A DNA stretch of 64,000 nt from Hymenobacter amundsenii (GCF_002204745.1 NZ_NIRR01000008.1:78422-142421), one strand, 5' to 3'; counted from the stretch's first letter, positions 28,351 to 37,957 are shown. A program made the numbers and translations. The notes: generated by a model not told the origin, from the letters alone.

Positions 28351-28734
28351 ATGACCATCCTCGCCCAAAATAAGCAGACCGCCATTGCCTTTTACGAGCT
28401 GATGTTCAACGACTGCCAGCCCGCCGAGGCCATCCGGCGCTACGTGGGGGCCGAGTACATTCAGCACAACCCCCATGTAGCCAACGGCAAGCAGGGTTTC
28501 ATCGAGTACCTCGAGCGGATGCAGCGCGAGTACCCCGGCAAGCACGTGACCGTAAAGCGCGCCCTAGCCGAGGGCACCCACGTGGTGCTTCACTGCCACC
28601 AGCACTGGCCCCACGACCAGGATTACGCCGGCATCGACATCTTCCGCTTCGACGATGAAGGCAAAATAGTGGAGCACTGGGATGTGCTGCAAGTCGTTCC
28701 TGCCGAGGACCAGAGCGGCAACGGGATGTTCTGA
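28351..28734 (+). CDS. SnoaL-like / NTF2-fold protein
   Basis: The ATG at 28351 is chosen over longer frames that run into the divergent promoter region. The 127-residue protein has the SnoaL pattern A-I-A-F-Y-E-L-M-F-N-D...A-I-R-R-Y-V-G-A-E-Y-I-Q-H-N-P at the N-terminus and H-C-H-Q-H-W-P, G-I-D-I-F-R-F-D-D-E-G-K-I-V-E-H-W-D at the C-terminus. The fold binds small hydrophobic ligands and in some members isomerises or cyclises them; most members are of unknown function. It lies back to back with the DUF2490 gene, and ends three bases before the stop of the convergent hydrolase gene. Confidence 0.85.
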   Translation: MTILAQNKQTAIAFYELMFNDCQPAEAIRRYVGAEYIQHNPHVANGKQGFIEYLERMQREYPGKHVTVKRALAEGTHVVLHCHQHWPHDQDYAGIDIFRFDDEGKIVEHWDVLQVVPAEDQSGNGMF

Positions 28735-28736
28735 TT

Positions 28737-29537
28737 TTACCGTCCCGCCAGAATCCGGCGGAGGGCGCGTTGGTAGTCAGGGTTGTTGGTCATGCCGTTG
28801 TGGCCGGCACCCGGTAGGCTGATGAACTCGTCGCCGGGCTTGAGTGCCTGCTTCAACAGGGCCGTTGATTGGGGGCTGATAACTTCGTCCTGGTCGCCGT
28901 GGAAGATGATGATGGGAGCCGTGACGCGGGGTAATACCTCGTCGGTGGCCAGCGGGTAGCGCACCACGAAGCCGGGCACCCAGGGGTAGTGCTGGCGGGC
29001 GGTGGCGCGCACACTGGCGTAGGGAGCCTGCAGAATGAGGAGGCGCGGGTGGTGGCGGGCCGCCAGCCAGGTCGCCGCGCCCGTGCCCAGGGAGTAGCCC
29101 AGTAGCACCGTCCGGTTCTCCGGAAAATCGGCGGCGAGTTGCCGGTAGGCCGTATCCACGTCGGAGAGCAGCTGGGCCTGGCTGCTGATGCGGCCCTCGC
29201 TTTTGCCGTAGCCCCGGTAGTCGAGCAGAAATACGCTGTAACCCAGGTGGGTATAGGTAGCGGCCACCTCACCCCAGCTATCCAGCGCGCCGCCGTTGCC
29301 GTGCAGGTAGAACACGAGGCCCCGGGCCGAATCGGCCGGGAACAGCAGGCCGTGCAGACGGGTGCCGTCGGCGGTGGGCAGCCACCGCTCCTCGAAGTGT
29401 TGGGCAAACCGGAAGCGGTAACCGGGGGCGAGTTTGGTCGGGAAGAACAGCAGCCGCTCCTGCTGAAAGTATAGCAGCACGCACACGGCCACGTAAAGCG
29501 CCGCTCCCAGACCCAGCATCCAAAATAATACCTTCAT
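28737..29537 (-). CDS. Membrane-anchored alpha/beta hydrolase
   Basis: The ATG at 29537 starts a 266-residue protein with one N-terminal membrane segment (L-G-A-A-L-Y-V-A-V-C-V-L-L-Y-F). The hydrolase domain shows the oxyanion motif H-G-N-G-G, the nucleophile elbow G-Y-S-L-G-T, an Asp in F-H-G-D-Q-D-E-V and the His in G-A-G-H-N-G. This order is that of ABHD13/Bem46-like serine hydrolases. The substrate is probably an ester or thioester at the cytoplasmic membrane. The longer open frame would place charged residues before the anchor and is less likely. Confidence 0.85.
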   Translation of the reverse strand: MKVLFWMLGLGAALYVAVCVLLYFQQERLLFFPTKLAPGYRFRFAQHFEERWLPTADGTRLHGLLFPADSARGLVFYLHGNGGALDSWGEVAATYTHLGYSVFLLDYRGYGKSEGRISSQAQLLSDVDTAYRQLAADFPENRTVLLGYSLGTGAATWLAARHHPRLLILQAPYASVRATARQHYPWVPGFVVRYPLATDEVLPRVTAPIIIFHGDQDEVISPQSTALLKQALKPGDEFISLPGAGHNGMTNNPDYQRALRRILAGR

Positions 29538-29693
29538 AGCAGTCCAAGGAATACAAACGATGTGTCGCCTTATAGTCAGGGTCCTCCTGATCAAAGATAT
29601 TCACTCGTTGTGGTCATGCAGCCACCGTTTCCATTGCTTGCCGTGTGCATGACCTAGAGCGAATTTCAGGTCGGTGTACGAGCGTCAGAACAA

Positions 29694-29792
29694 GGTAGGG
29701 ACGGGGCTTGCCCCCGCCCGCTGCTGGAACGGCCGGTGCTGGCTTCGTTCAATGGCGGGCGGGGACGAGCCCCGCCCCTGCACCTACATCGG
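29694..29792. repeat. Palindromic element, GGGGCTTGCCCCCGCCCG family
   Basis: GTAGGGACGGGGCTTGCCCC and GGGGACGAGCCCCGCCCCTGC face each other around about 45 bases. The element at 44085-44186 shares the core GGGGCTTGCCCCCGCCCG exactly. Confidence 0.8.
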
Positions 29793-29854
29793 GCAACACC
29801 TGTATACTAACTTGAAAAGGGCGCTAATTTCCCGCATGCAAACCCTTCAAGCAC

Positions 29855-30133
29855 CTAGAACGGTGCCTGAAAGTAGGGCCACGTGAAGTAGAGGACCGCC
29901 GCTTGCAGCAGCGTCAGCGCCAGGGTAACGCCCCAGAAAGCGGCTTTACGGTTTTTATGGCGCAGCAGGAAAATTGCCGCCCATGCGCCGGGCGCCGCGC
30001 CGGGCAGCGTAACGAGGTGCAGCGTTTTTTCAGCAATGCGCCGCTGGCTGCGTTGGGCTTTCCGTTTATCCAGGGCAAAAAGCAGAAAACACAGCAGGTT
30101 GAAGAACAACAGGCAGCTCAAGAGTACATTCAT
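29855..30133 (-). CDS. DUF1294 family membrane protein
   Basis: The 92-residue protein has two hydrophobic segments, one at the N-terminus (L-L-S-C-L-L-F-F-N-L-L-C-F-L-L-F-A) and one at the C-terminus. Between them are the DUF1294 signatures D-K-R-K-A-Q-R and P-G-A-A-P-G-A-W-A-A-I-F-L-L-R-H-K-N-R-K-A-A-F. The function is unknown. It lies 175 bases after moaA on the same strand and may be read from the same transcript. Confidence 0.85.
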   Translation of the reverse strand: MNVLLSCLLFFNLLCFLLFALDKRKAQRSQRRIAEKTLHLVTLPGAAPGAWAAIFLLRHKNRKAAFWGVTLALTLLQAAVLYFTWPYFQAPF

Positions 30134-30308
30134 GGTGCGGGAGGCGGGCCGTCGGTGGTGTGGCAGACGAAAAGTGCATCAGCGGGGCCGCAAGTTATAA
30201 CGCCAAGCTCAGGCAAACAGCCGGAAAGATCAGGGCGCATTCGTCCTTACACCCAGTAAGCCGCCTGGGCACTGTGCCGGTGTCAGTACCTGGAATCAGT
30301 AGCCCCGC

Positions 30309-31388
30309 CTACCCCCCAATCGTGCTCATCGACTCGAAGCTAAGCTGGTGCAACGGGCGCTGGCTTTCGGCCTCGAAGCCGTTGGCGGCGCGGTTGCGGA
30401 AAGCCGCGCTGAGGGCGGCTACCACCTCGGCGTCTGAAGCGCCGCCGCGCAAAAGGGCCCGCAGGTCGAGCACGCCCTGGTCGTAGAGGCAGGTTTTGAG
30501 GCCGCCCTCGGCCGTAAGACGCAGGCGGTTGCAGGTGCCGCAGAAGGTGCGCGAGTAGGCCGCAATGATGCCCAGCCGGCCCTGGTGGCCGGCCACGGTG
30601 TAGTGCGAGGCCGTGTCGCCGGGACGGGTGGGCACGGGCGTGAGGGTGCCTAGGTTCAGCTCCAGATGCTCGCGGATGCGGTGGTAGTTCCAGGGCAGCG
30701 TGGCGGGCGTGGCCTCGTGGCTGCCCCCGTTGAAGGGCATTTCCTCGATGAAGCGAACATCCACGGGCAGCTCGCGGGTGAGCTCGGCCAGGGGCAGCAG
30801 GTCCTGGGTGTTCTGCCCGTCCATCACCACGGCGTTGATTTTGACGCGGATGCCGGCCGCCAGCAGGGCGTAAAAGGTGTCCATTACCCGGGGCAGCTCG
30901 TCGCGGCGGGTGATGCTGGCAAAGCGGGCCCGGTCCAGCGTGTCGAGGCTCAGGTTCACGGCCTTCACGCCCATGCGGGCCATATCGGCTACGTGGGGGG
31001 CCGTAAGCACACCGTTGGTAGTCAGGGTCAGCTCCTCGATGCCCGGAATCTGGGTCAGGCGGTCCATGAACGGTACCAGGTCGCGGCGAACGAAGGGCTC
31101 CCCGCCGGTGAGGCGCACTTTGCGCACGCCTAGCCCGGCCAGCAGGGCCACCAGCCGCTCCATTTCCTCGTAGGTCAGCAGCTCCTGCTTGGGCAGGTAC
31201 TTGATGCCTTGCTCGGGCATGCAGTAGAAACAGCGCAGGTTGCAGCGGTCGGTAACGGCCAGCCGCACGTATTCGAGCGGGCGCCCGTGGTTGTCGTAGA
31301 GAACCGGCCGCGCCGCCGCACCGGCCGCGCCCGTTGGTTGGGGCAGGGAAGCAAAGGCAGTGGGCGAAGTAAGCAGCGGAGGAGTCAT
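30309..31388 (-). CDS. moaA: GTP 3',8-cyclase MoaA
   Basis: The ATG at 31388 leaves about 35 residues before the radical-SAM region; the longer frame contains no family residues. The N-terminal iron-sulfur site C-N-L-R-C-F-Y-C-M-P-E (C-x3-C-x2-C) and the second cluster site F-C-G-T-C-N-R-L-R-L-T...K-T-C-L-Y are both complete, and the chain ends in the conserved Gly-Gly (S-T-I-G-G) that contributes to catalysis. The enzyme converts GTP to the cyclic intermediate that MoaC turns into cPMP, the first step of molybdopterin synthesis. It is divergent from moaD and moaE. Confidence 0.95.
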   Translation of the reverse strand: MTPPLLTSPTAFASLPQPTGAAGAAARPVLYDNHGRPLEYVRLAVTDRCNLRCFYCMPEQGIKYLPKQELLTYEEMERLVALLAGLGVRKVRLTGGEPFVRRDLVPFMDRLTQIPGIEELTLTTNGVLTAPHVADMARMGVKAVNLSLDTLDRARFASITRRDELPRVMDTFYALLAAGIRVKINAVVMDGQNTQDLLPLAELTRELPVDVRFIEEMPFNGGSHEATPATLPWNYHRIREHLELNLGTLTPVPTRPGDTASHYTVAGHQGRLGIIAAYSRTFCGTCNRLRLTAEGGLKTCLYDQGVLDLRALLRGGASDAEVVAALSAAFRNRAANGFEAESQRPLHQLSFESMSTIGG

Positions 31389-31504
31389 GCGGGCAGATCG
31401 GAAACCGGGGCCAGGATGGCTGGCCGGAAGTAGAGAAAACGTAACACTCGCGCGGTTGTTTGGGTTTGCTCTGCGTAATGTTGCGCAATTATCCTGATAC
31501 GCCC

Positions 31505-31747
31505 ATGAACCTGAAAATAGCTTTGTTCGGCATTGCCCGCGAAATCGTGGGTCAGTCAACCCTGGATGTTGCCGCCCCGGAAGGCCAGTCGGCCCAGGGT
31601 TTGCTGCTGGCTTTGCACGCGCAATACCCGGCCCTGGCCGGCCTCACCAGCCTCGCCGTGGCCGTAAACAACGAATACGCCGCCGACGATACGCTGCTGC
31701 ACGAGCGCGACGAAATTGCCCTGATTCCGCCCGTCAGCGGCGGGTAA
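31505..31747 (+). CDS. moaD: Molybdopterin synthase small subunit MoaD
   Basis: The 80-residue beta-grasp protein starts at the ATG at 31505 and ends in P-P-V-S-G-G, the double glycine that is adenylated by MoeB and then thiocarboxylated. The N-terminal strand K-I-A-L-F-G-I-A-R-E is typical of MoaD. It supplies the dithiolene sulfur to cPMP in complex with MoaE, encoded 174 bases downstream. Confidence 0.92.
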   Translation: MNLKIALFGIAREIVGQSTLDVAAPEGQSAQGLLLALHAQYPALAGLTSLAVAVNNEYAADDTLLHERDEIALIPPVSGG

Positions 31748-31793
31748 AGCAGTTGCCAGTGTTCAATTGTAGATAAAAGAAAACTAAACTAAA

Positions 31794-31898
31794 CGTCATG
31801 CTGAGCGAAGCCGAAGCATCTCTACTGCTTCATTGGAATGGCTCAGGCGAAGCGGTAGAGATCCTTCGACTACGCCGCCCGCTGCGCTCAGTATGACG
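31794..31898. repeat. Palindromic element between moaD and moaE
   Basis: CGTCATGCTGAGCGAAGCCG and CGCTCAGTATGACG form outer arms, and GCATCTCTACTGCTTC and GAAGCGGTAGAGATCC form inner ones. The inner module is shared with 16982-17057. It splits two genes that are usually adjacent. Confidence 0.78.
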
Positions 31899-31920
31899 GG
31901 CCCTAAGCTCCCCACCACCC

Positions 31921-32340
31921 ATGATTCACATCGACCTCACTGATCAGCCCATCGACGTGGCCGCCGCTTTGCGCAGCGTGGAAGCCGACGGGGCGGGCGC
32001 TATTAACACGTTCATCGGCACGGTGCGCAACCAGAGCACCGGCCGCCCCGTGGTGCGCCTCGAATACGAAGCCTACGACAGCATGGCCCTGCACCAGCTC
32101 CGCAAAGTAGCCGAGCAGGCCGCCGAAAAGTGGCCCATGCTCCAGCAGGTAACCGTCATCCACCGCAAAGGCACCCTCCACATCGGCGACGTGGCCGTGG
32201 TGGTGGCCGTATCCACACCCCACCGCGCCGAGAGCTTCGCCGCCTGCCAGTACATCATCGATACGCTTAAACAGGTCGTTACCATCTGGAAAAAGGAGTT
32301 CTATGAGGACGGTGACGTCTGGGTAGCGGCGCACCCTTGA
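31921..32340 (+). CDS. moaE: Molybdopterin synthase catalytic subunit MoaE
   Basis: The 139-residue protein shows the MoaE features: G-A-I-N-T-F-I-G-T-V-R-N, V-V-R-L-E-Y-E-A-Y, and the C-terminal V-T-I-W-K-K-E-F-Y-E-D-G-D-x-W with the catalytic lysines, which hold the MoaD tail and cPMP. It makes molybdopterin together with MoaD. Length is normal. Its stop is followed at once by an AT-rich palindrome that also ends the convergent S41 gene. Confidence 0.93.
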   Translation: MIHIDLTDQPIDVAAALRSVEADGAGAINTFIGTVRNQSTGRPVVRLEYEAYDSMALHQLRKVAEQAAEKWPMLQQVTVIHRKGTLHIGDVAVVVAVSTPHRAESFAACQYIIDTLKQVVTIWKKEFYEDGDVWVAAHP

Positions 32341-32343
32341 TTC

Positions 32344-32437
32344 AATTAAAAATTAAAAGTGAAAAATTAAAAATGGCCGTTGAACGTCCTGCTTGGGTGT
32401 CGTTCAACGGCCATTTTTCACTTTTCATTTTTAATTA
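32344..32437. repeat. AT-rich palindromic element with the stop codon of the S41 gene
   Basis: AATTAAAAATTAAAAGTG...AAATGGCCGTTGAACG and its complement lie between two convergent genes and may act as a terminator for both. The TGA of the S41 peptidase at 32418 and its last codons (K-N-E-K) fall inside the right arm. The AAAAATTAAAAGTG core recurs at 24637-24858. Confidence 0.75.
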
Positions 32438-34670
32438 ACTCAATAGCCCGTTCGAGTACTTCGTCGCGGCCCTCTTTGATGCCTTGGATGGTAGGTTTGA
32501 CTTCGATGTCGGGGACGATGCCGATGCGCTGGGTTTCGCGGCCGTCGGGGTAGTAGATGCCCAAGCCAGAAATGCGGGTATAGAGGCTGCCGGGCAGCAC
32601 GATGGCCGATACGTCGCCATCGGCTCCGGCTGTAGTGCTGCCCATCACGATGGCTCCCGGTACCGCCCGCAGCGCCATCGTGGTGTACTCTGACTGACTT
32701 TGGGACAACTCATTGACCAGAATCACCACCTTGCCCGGGTACGCTCGGCCCTTGCCGGGCACTACCTGCAACGGGGGCGCCTGCTCGAACAAGCCCGGAT
32801 ACGTAACCGTGGGCGCACTGAACCGCACGAAATCGGTGCGCTGGCTCAGCAGGTACTTCGAGAGCGAAAACACCACGAAATCGGAAGGATAGTTACGGAT
32901 GTCGATGATAAGGCCTTTGGTTTCCTGCGCTTCCGCCATAATAGCTGGCAGGTTCTCGTTGTGGATGGTGCCCAGCGTGAGGTGCCCAATGTTGCCCGGT
33001 AACGTGCGCCAAGCCGGTGCCAGGGGGCTGGCCGTACCATTGTTGAGGGCTAGGTTTAGCTTATTGGCGGTGTAACGGTTGATGCTCAGGGAGAGCTGCT
33101 GGCCGTTGCGGCGTACCATCAGTTGCACCTGCTCGGTGTTACCGCGCAGCAGGTCGCGGGCTATGTTGCGCAGCTGGGTCGGCTCGTTGGAGGCGGGCGT
33201 AAGGGGGCGCCGCTCGGCTATTAGGGCAGCCACCGGGCGGCCTTCCACGGTTTCAATTATATCGCCCTTGAGCAAGCCGGTAGCCGGGCCCAACTGCGAA
33301 TTGAAGTAGTCGGTTACCAGGGCTTGGCCTTCCACGAACCGCACCTGCGCCGGCGCGAAATACCGGCCCCAGTAGTCCGTTAAAATTGGGTCATTAGCAA
33401 TACTGGCGTGGGTATCGTTGATACGGGCAATGAGAGCCAGGGCCGCCAGCCGGTACTGCTCGGGCGTGCGGGCGGCCACGAACCGCGGCAGAAACTCGGG
33501 CAGCACCCGTTGCCAGTCTTCCCCGATGGCATAACGGTAGGGGAAAAAGTAGGCAATCATGTTCCAGTAGCGGTACAGGGCCAGCACCCGCAGGCCATCG
33601 TCGGGCAGCTGGCCGGCCACCTGGGCGTAGCTATTTTCGTGGTCGAACTGCGGGTTGCCGATGCGCGGCACGGTGCTCACGTAGTAGTGCAGCCCCTGGT
33701 TGCGGTTGCGGCGCAGGTAGTCTAGTTGCCGGCTCAGGTCCGGGCTCAACTGGCCCTTATCCGTCAGCCAGGCCAAATCGGGTTGCAGTCGAATGGTTTT
33801 GGGGTCAGGTTCCTGGCATTTAGCGCAGGGCGGCACCGGACCCAGGTTGGCTAGCCAGGCACTGAGTATCTGGCTGCGGGCCGCGGTGGTGGGGCTGGCT
33901 AGTACCCGCGGCAACAGGCGCAGCACTTCGGCATCCATATTGAACTCGCCCCGCGCCACGGCCGGGTGGTAGTATTTTACGAAGCCCCAAACTCGGCCCA
34001 GTACTGCCAGATTTTCTAACTGCTGGGCGTTTAGTGTATTGAGTGCAATACCAGAGCTGCGGGAAAAGGCCGTGTCCTGCTCTGCCTTGAAGTGCTGCAT
34101 TGGTTTAAGTGGGGCCTGCCACCAGGGCTTGCCGTCCACGGTCAGTTCCAATTGATCCAGCCACGCGATGCCCGAGCCCGTCAGCAAACCACCCAGCACC
34201 AGCGACTCCGCGTCCTCATCCAGCGGCAAGGTAACCGCGTAAGGCTGCCAGCCGGTGGTGCCCTGCACATGCTGCTTGCTCATGTTGTCAATCCTCAGCG
34301 TGCCGCTGGAACCGTCTTCCCGCAGCCACAGGCCCGCGTAGCCATTCTGCACGTCCTCCGTTTTTATATACCCCGATAGCGTGACCGTTTTGCCTCGGAA
34401 GGTAATGGGTAACCTGATGGAACCCACGCCAAATGTCCGAGAGCCAACTTCCCCGGTGCTTTGCAGGCGCAGCGCGTACCGGCCCTGGTGCGGACCTAGT
34501 GAATCCGTCGTCGTCCGGTAGCCATTATCGGTCGGGCTCCACCAGCCCGCAGGCTGCCCAGTTTGCCGGACGATTTGCTCAAAATCGAGGTTGAGGTTGG
34601 GGGCCGTCTGCTGAGCCCGGGCCGTCAGGCCGATGGCCGATAGGGCTAGTAACGTAAGGTATCGATGCAT
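32418..34670 (-). CDS. S41 family peptidase with N-terminal carbohydrate-binding-like domain
   Basis: The ATG at 34670 starts a signal peptide (L-T-L-L-A-L-S-A-I-G-L-T-A-R-A-Q). Residues about 25-190 form a jelly-roll domain (N-L-N-L-D-F-E, G-Y-I-K-T-E-D-V-Q-N-G-Y-A-G-L-W) like those fused to glycosidases. The C-terminal third is a C-terminal-processing peptidase domain: the catalytic Ser is in N-E-L-S-Q-S-Q-S-E-Y-T, followed by G-S-T-T-A-G-A-D-G-D, and a PDZ-like part lies at about residues 460-540. It should degrade or process proteins in the periplasm. The last residues derive from a repeat that carries the stop codon. Confidence 0.85.
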   Translation of the reverse strand: MHRYLTLLALSAIGLTARAQQTAPNLNLDFEQIVRQTGQPAGWWSPTDNGYRTTTDSLGPHQGRYALRLQSTGEVGSRTFGVGSIRLPITFRGKTVTLSGYIKTEDVQNGYAGLWLREDGSSGTLRIDNMSKQHVQGTTGWQPYAVTLPLDEDAESLVLGGLLTGSGIAWLDQLELTVDGKPWWQAPLKPMQHFKAEQDTAFSRSSGIALNTLNAQQLENLAVLGRVWGFVKYYHPAVARGEFNMDAEVLRLLPRVLASPTTAARSQILSAWLANLGPVPPCAKCQEPDPKTIRLQPDLAWLTDKGQLSPDLSRQLDYLRRNRNQGLHYYVSTVPRIGNPQFDHENSYAQVAGQLPDDGLRVLALYRYWNMIAYFFPYRYAIGEDWQRVLPEFLPRFVAARTPEQYRLAALALIARINDTHASIANDPILTDYWGRYFAPAQVRFVEGQALVTDYFNSQLGPATGLLKGDIIETVEGRPVAALIAERRPLTPASNEPTQLRNIARDLLRGNTEQVQLMVRRNGQQLSLSINRYTANKLNLALNNGTASPLAPAWRTLPGNIGHLTLGTIHNENLPAIMAEAQETKGLIIDIRNYPSDFVVFSLSKYLLSQRTDFVRFSAPTVTYPGLFEQAPPLQVVPGKGRAYPGKVVILVNELSQSQSEYTTMALRAVPGAIVMGSTTAGADGDVSAIVLPGSLYTRISGLGIYYPDGRETQRIGIVPDIEVKPTIQGIKEGRDEVLERAIELIKNEK

Positions 34671-34744
34671 ATAAGCATAGGAGTAAAGATTCCACCTCAA
34701 AGTAGCAGCGCTTTCACGAATTCAGCCTATTTATTTTCTGCCCC

Positions 34745-34829
34745 CACTGCCAGTAAAACGCAAAAATCCTTCCAGTCGAGCTAACTGAGGCAGCTCAACC
34801 GGAAGGGCTTTTGCGTTTTACTGGCAGTG
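34745..34829. repeat. Palindrome with perfect 21-base arms
   Basis: CACTGCCAGTAAAACGCAAAA and its exact complement enclose an imperfect inner stem (CCTTCC with GGAAGG, GAGCT with AGCTC). It lies after the mobA stop on the minus strand, with TTTTGCGTTTT at the end of the stem, and could end mobA transcription. Confidence 0.8.
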
Positions 34830-34862
34830 CGCGGTGTTGATTATCAGCTCGCCACGATGGCG

Positions 34863-36024
34863 CTACTTCAACTCTTGCTGCACCTGCGCGGCCTCCTCCG
34901 GGGTGTTCACATTGCGCAGCTCCTGCGGGGCAGGGGTAGGTAGCACGGCTACGTTGGAGTTAATGAGGGTTTTGCGGGGGCAGCTGTAGCCCAGGCTCAG
35001 GAAGCGTAGCAACTGCGGGTAGCTGGCCGGCTCCCAGATGGTGATAAGCGGCTCGGGCCACTCGTTTTCAGGGCTCTGGAAAGCAGTGGCCATGCGAGCC
35101 GGCTGGCGGTGCTGCACCAGGTGGGCCAGGGTGGTGTTGGAGAGCAGAGGCAGGTCGCAGGCTACTACCAGCCAGGCGGCGTTGGGGTCGAGGCGCAGGG
35201 CCGAGAGGATGCCGCTGAGCGGACCTAAGTCGGCGAAAGAATCGGGCAGGGGGCGCAGGCCGGCGTATTCTAGCTCCGTGATTTGGTCGGGGCGGCAGGA
35301 TACGTGCACGTCTTGGCAGAAGGGAGCCAGTAGTTCAGCGGCGTAAGCGCGTTGCTCCTGGCCGTTGTGGTAGGCGAGCTTGCCCTTGTCCTGGCCCATG
35401 CGCTGGCTGCGGCCCCCGGCCAGCACCAGGCCCCGCAGCGGCGGCGCGGCGGCGCGCCACTCCCCCAGAATCAGCTCCGCAATAGCGGCCGTATCGGCCA
35501 GCGGCAGCACGGGCACGTTGGCTGCGCCGAGGTGGGCGCGCAGGTAGGCGGGCACTTCAGTCACGCCTTCGGGCAGCAGCAGGGCGCGCACGTCGGTGAG
35601 GCGGTCGAGCTTCTTGTCCAGCGGTTTGGCGGGGTCAAGAATCACCAGTTGCTGACGGGCGCGGAAGTGGTTGCCGTTCACCAGTACTAAGTTCTGGTGC
35701 TGCACCAGCTCGGGCTGACTGAATTTGTCCAAGGGCCGCTTCACGTCGAGGCGGGCGAAGCTGATGTTGTCGGTCAGCTCGGCGCTGGCCCCGGCCGCCA
35801 GCATGCCGGTTTCGGGGGCGGTGCCGTTGCGCACGGCATCGGCGGCGGCGTGGTCGGCATCCACGTAGGCCACGCGCAGGGTGGGGGCCAGCAGCGGCAG
35901 CAGCCGGGCCGCCAGCTCCTTGATGCGGCCGCAGGGTGCGCCCAGAACGGCCAGCTCGTGCCGGCCGAACTCGCCAAGGGCGGGACGAGCGAGCTGGGCG
36001 TGCTTGGTGCGGGGCTTGTCGGGG

Positions 36025-36035
<11 letters not shown>
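34863..36035 (-). CDS. mobA: MobB-like / MobA fusion: molybdenum cofactor guanylyltransferase
   Basis: The C-terminal half (residues about 200-390) is a MobA nucleotidyltransferase, with L-V-L-A-G-G-R-S-Q-R-M-G-x-D-K at the start, the Asp of A-C-D-L-P-L-L-S, and P-E-P-L-I-T-I-W-E. It attaches GMP to Mo-molybdopterin to make the MGD cofactor used by FdhF. The first 195 residues resemble MobB in order (A-V-L-G-A-P-C-G-R-I-K, V-A-Y-V-D-A-D-H, L-V-L-V-N-G-N-H-F), but the P-loop G-x-x-x-x-G-K-T is degenerate: the Lys and Thr/Ser are missing. The N-terminal part may therefore be a binding or scaffold domain without GTPase activity. It overlaps moaC by 11 bases and is likely co-translated with it. 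Confidence 0.85.
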
Positions 36036-36513
<478 letters not shown>

Positions 36514-36568
36514 AGCAGAGCGAAGCAGGTGGAACACAATAAACCGATAAGTTCGGCACTCGGCGGTT

Positions 36569-36715
36569 GTAGAGACGCATCTTTGCTTCTCGGCGTTGAA
36601 CGATACGTCGGAACATAGTACCCAAACGGTCGTTGCTTACCCTGCTGAACAGTTGCGGTGGCCGTTGGGTAGCAACGTTCAACGCCGGGCCGCAAAGATG
36701 CGTCTCTACAACCGT
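36569..36715. repeat. Palindromic element between moaC and moeA, GTAGAGACGCATC family
   Basis: GTTGTAGAGACGCATCTTTG...GGCGTTGAACG and CGTTCAACGCCGGG...GATGCGTCTCTACAAC face each other, with an inner pair ACCCAAACGG/CCGTTGGGT. It fills the promoter gap between the divergent genes and continues into the longest, unlikely 5' extension of moeA. Confidence 0.8.
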
Positions 36716-36733
36716 GCTCTTTTCCTCTGCCCT

Positions 36734-37957
36734 ATGATTTCCGTTGCTGAAGCCACCCGCCTCGTTGCCGCCACCATCCGCCCGCTGGGTGTGGAGTACC
36801 TCTCGCTGACGCTGGCCGCCGGCCTGGTGTTGCGCGAAGACCTGCGCGCCGACCGGGATTTTCCGCCTTTTAACCGGGTGGCCATGGATGGCATCGCCCT
36901 CAACTACGCGGCGCTGGCCGCCGGGCAGCAGGAGTTCCGCATCGAAAGCACTCAGTTTGCCGGTCAGCCCCCGGTAGCGGTAGCGGATGCCAAGGCGGCC
37001 ATCGAAATTATGACCGGGGCCATGCTACCAGCCGGCGTCGATACGGTGATTCGCTACGAAGACCTCACGTTTCGCAACGACGAGGCCGGCCACCGCTGGG
37101 CCGCCGTACAGGTGCCCGCCCCCCGCGCCGGCCATAACGTGCACTCCCAAGCCGCCGACCGCCGCCAGAACGACCTGTTGGTGCCGGCCGGCACGGTGCT
37201 GGGGCCGGCCGAAATGGCCGTGGCCGCCACCATCGGAGCCGCCACGGTAGCCGTTACGCGCCGTCCCCGGGTGGCCGTAGTGAGCACCGGCGACGAACTG
37301 GTGCCCATCACCGATACGCCCGCCGCCCACCAGATCCGGCGCTCCAACGGCCTGATGCTGCAAGCCGCCGCCGAAACCGCCGGGGCTCTCACCGAAGCCT
37401 TCCATTTCGACGACGACCCCGTGGCCCTGCGCCAGGGCCTGCCCGCCCTGCTCACTGGCTTCGATGCCGTGGTGCTGAGCGGGGGCGTGTCGATGGGCAA
37501 GGCCGATTTTCTGCCGGGCGTGCTGCGCGAGCTGGGCGTGGAGCAGCTATTTCACGAGGTGAGGCAGCGGCCGGGTAAGCCGTTCTGGTTCGGGCAGCAG
37601 CCGGGCGGCGCGGTGGTGTTTGCGCTGCCCGGTAACCCGGTGTCGTCGTTCGTAAATTTCTACCGCTATGCCCGGCCCTGGCTGCAGGCCGTGCAGCAGC
37701 CCGCCGTCACTGTGGTGGCCGCTGCTACAATCCCCGCCGTGCTCACCCAGCCCGTCGATTTCAAGCCCCCGATGACCCATTTCTTGCTCGTCAGCCTAGA
37801 ACCCGGCCCCGACGGCCGCCTGCTGGCCACCCCCGAGCGGGCCGGCGGCTCCGGCGACATGGCTAGCCTGCTCACCTCCAGCGGCTTTTTAGAACTGCCG
37901 CCGGACCCGGAGCACTTCCCCGCCGGTACCGTGTTGCCGGTATGGCGGTTTCGGTGA
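36734..37957 (+). CDS. moeA: Molybdopterin molybdenumtransferase MoeA
   Basis: The ATG at 36734 starts the family-typical M-I-S-V-A-E-A; the upstream extension is repeat DNA. Of 407 residues, signature stretches are P-F-N-R-V-A-M-D-G-I-A near residue 50, I-R-Y-E-D, S-T-G-D-E-L-V, S-G-G-V-S-M-G-K-A-D-F and A-L-P-G-N-P-V-S-S. MoeA inserts molybdate into adenylated molybdopterin. The partner that adenylates it (MogA or MoaB) was not found in the window and should lie elsewhere. Confidence 0.95.
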   Translation: MISVAEATRLVAATIRPLGVEYLSLTLAAGLVLREDLRADRDFPPFNRVAMDGIALNYAALAAGQQEFRIESTQFAGQPPVAVADAKAAIEIMTGAMLPAGVDTVIRYEDLTFRNDEAGHRWAAVQVPAPRAGHNVHSQAADRRQNDLLVPAGTVLGPAEMAVAATIGAATVAVTRRPRVAVVSTGDELVPITDTPAAHQIRRSNGLMLQAAAETAGALTEAFHFDDDPVALRQGLPALLTGFDAVVLSGGVSMGKADFLPGVLRELGVEQLFHEVRQRPGKPFWFGQQPGGAVVFALPGNPVSSFVNFYRYARPWLQAVQQPAVTVVAAATIPAVLTQPVDFKPPMTHFLLVSLEPGPDGRLLATPERAGGSGDMASLLTSSGFLELPPDPEHFPAGTVLPVWRFR

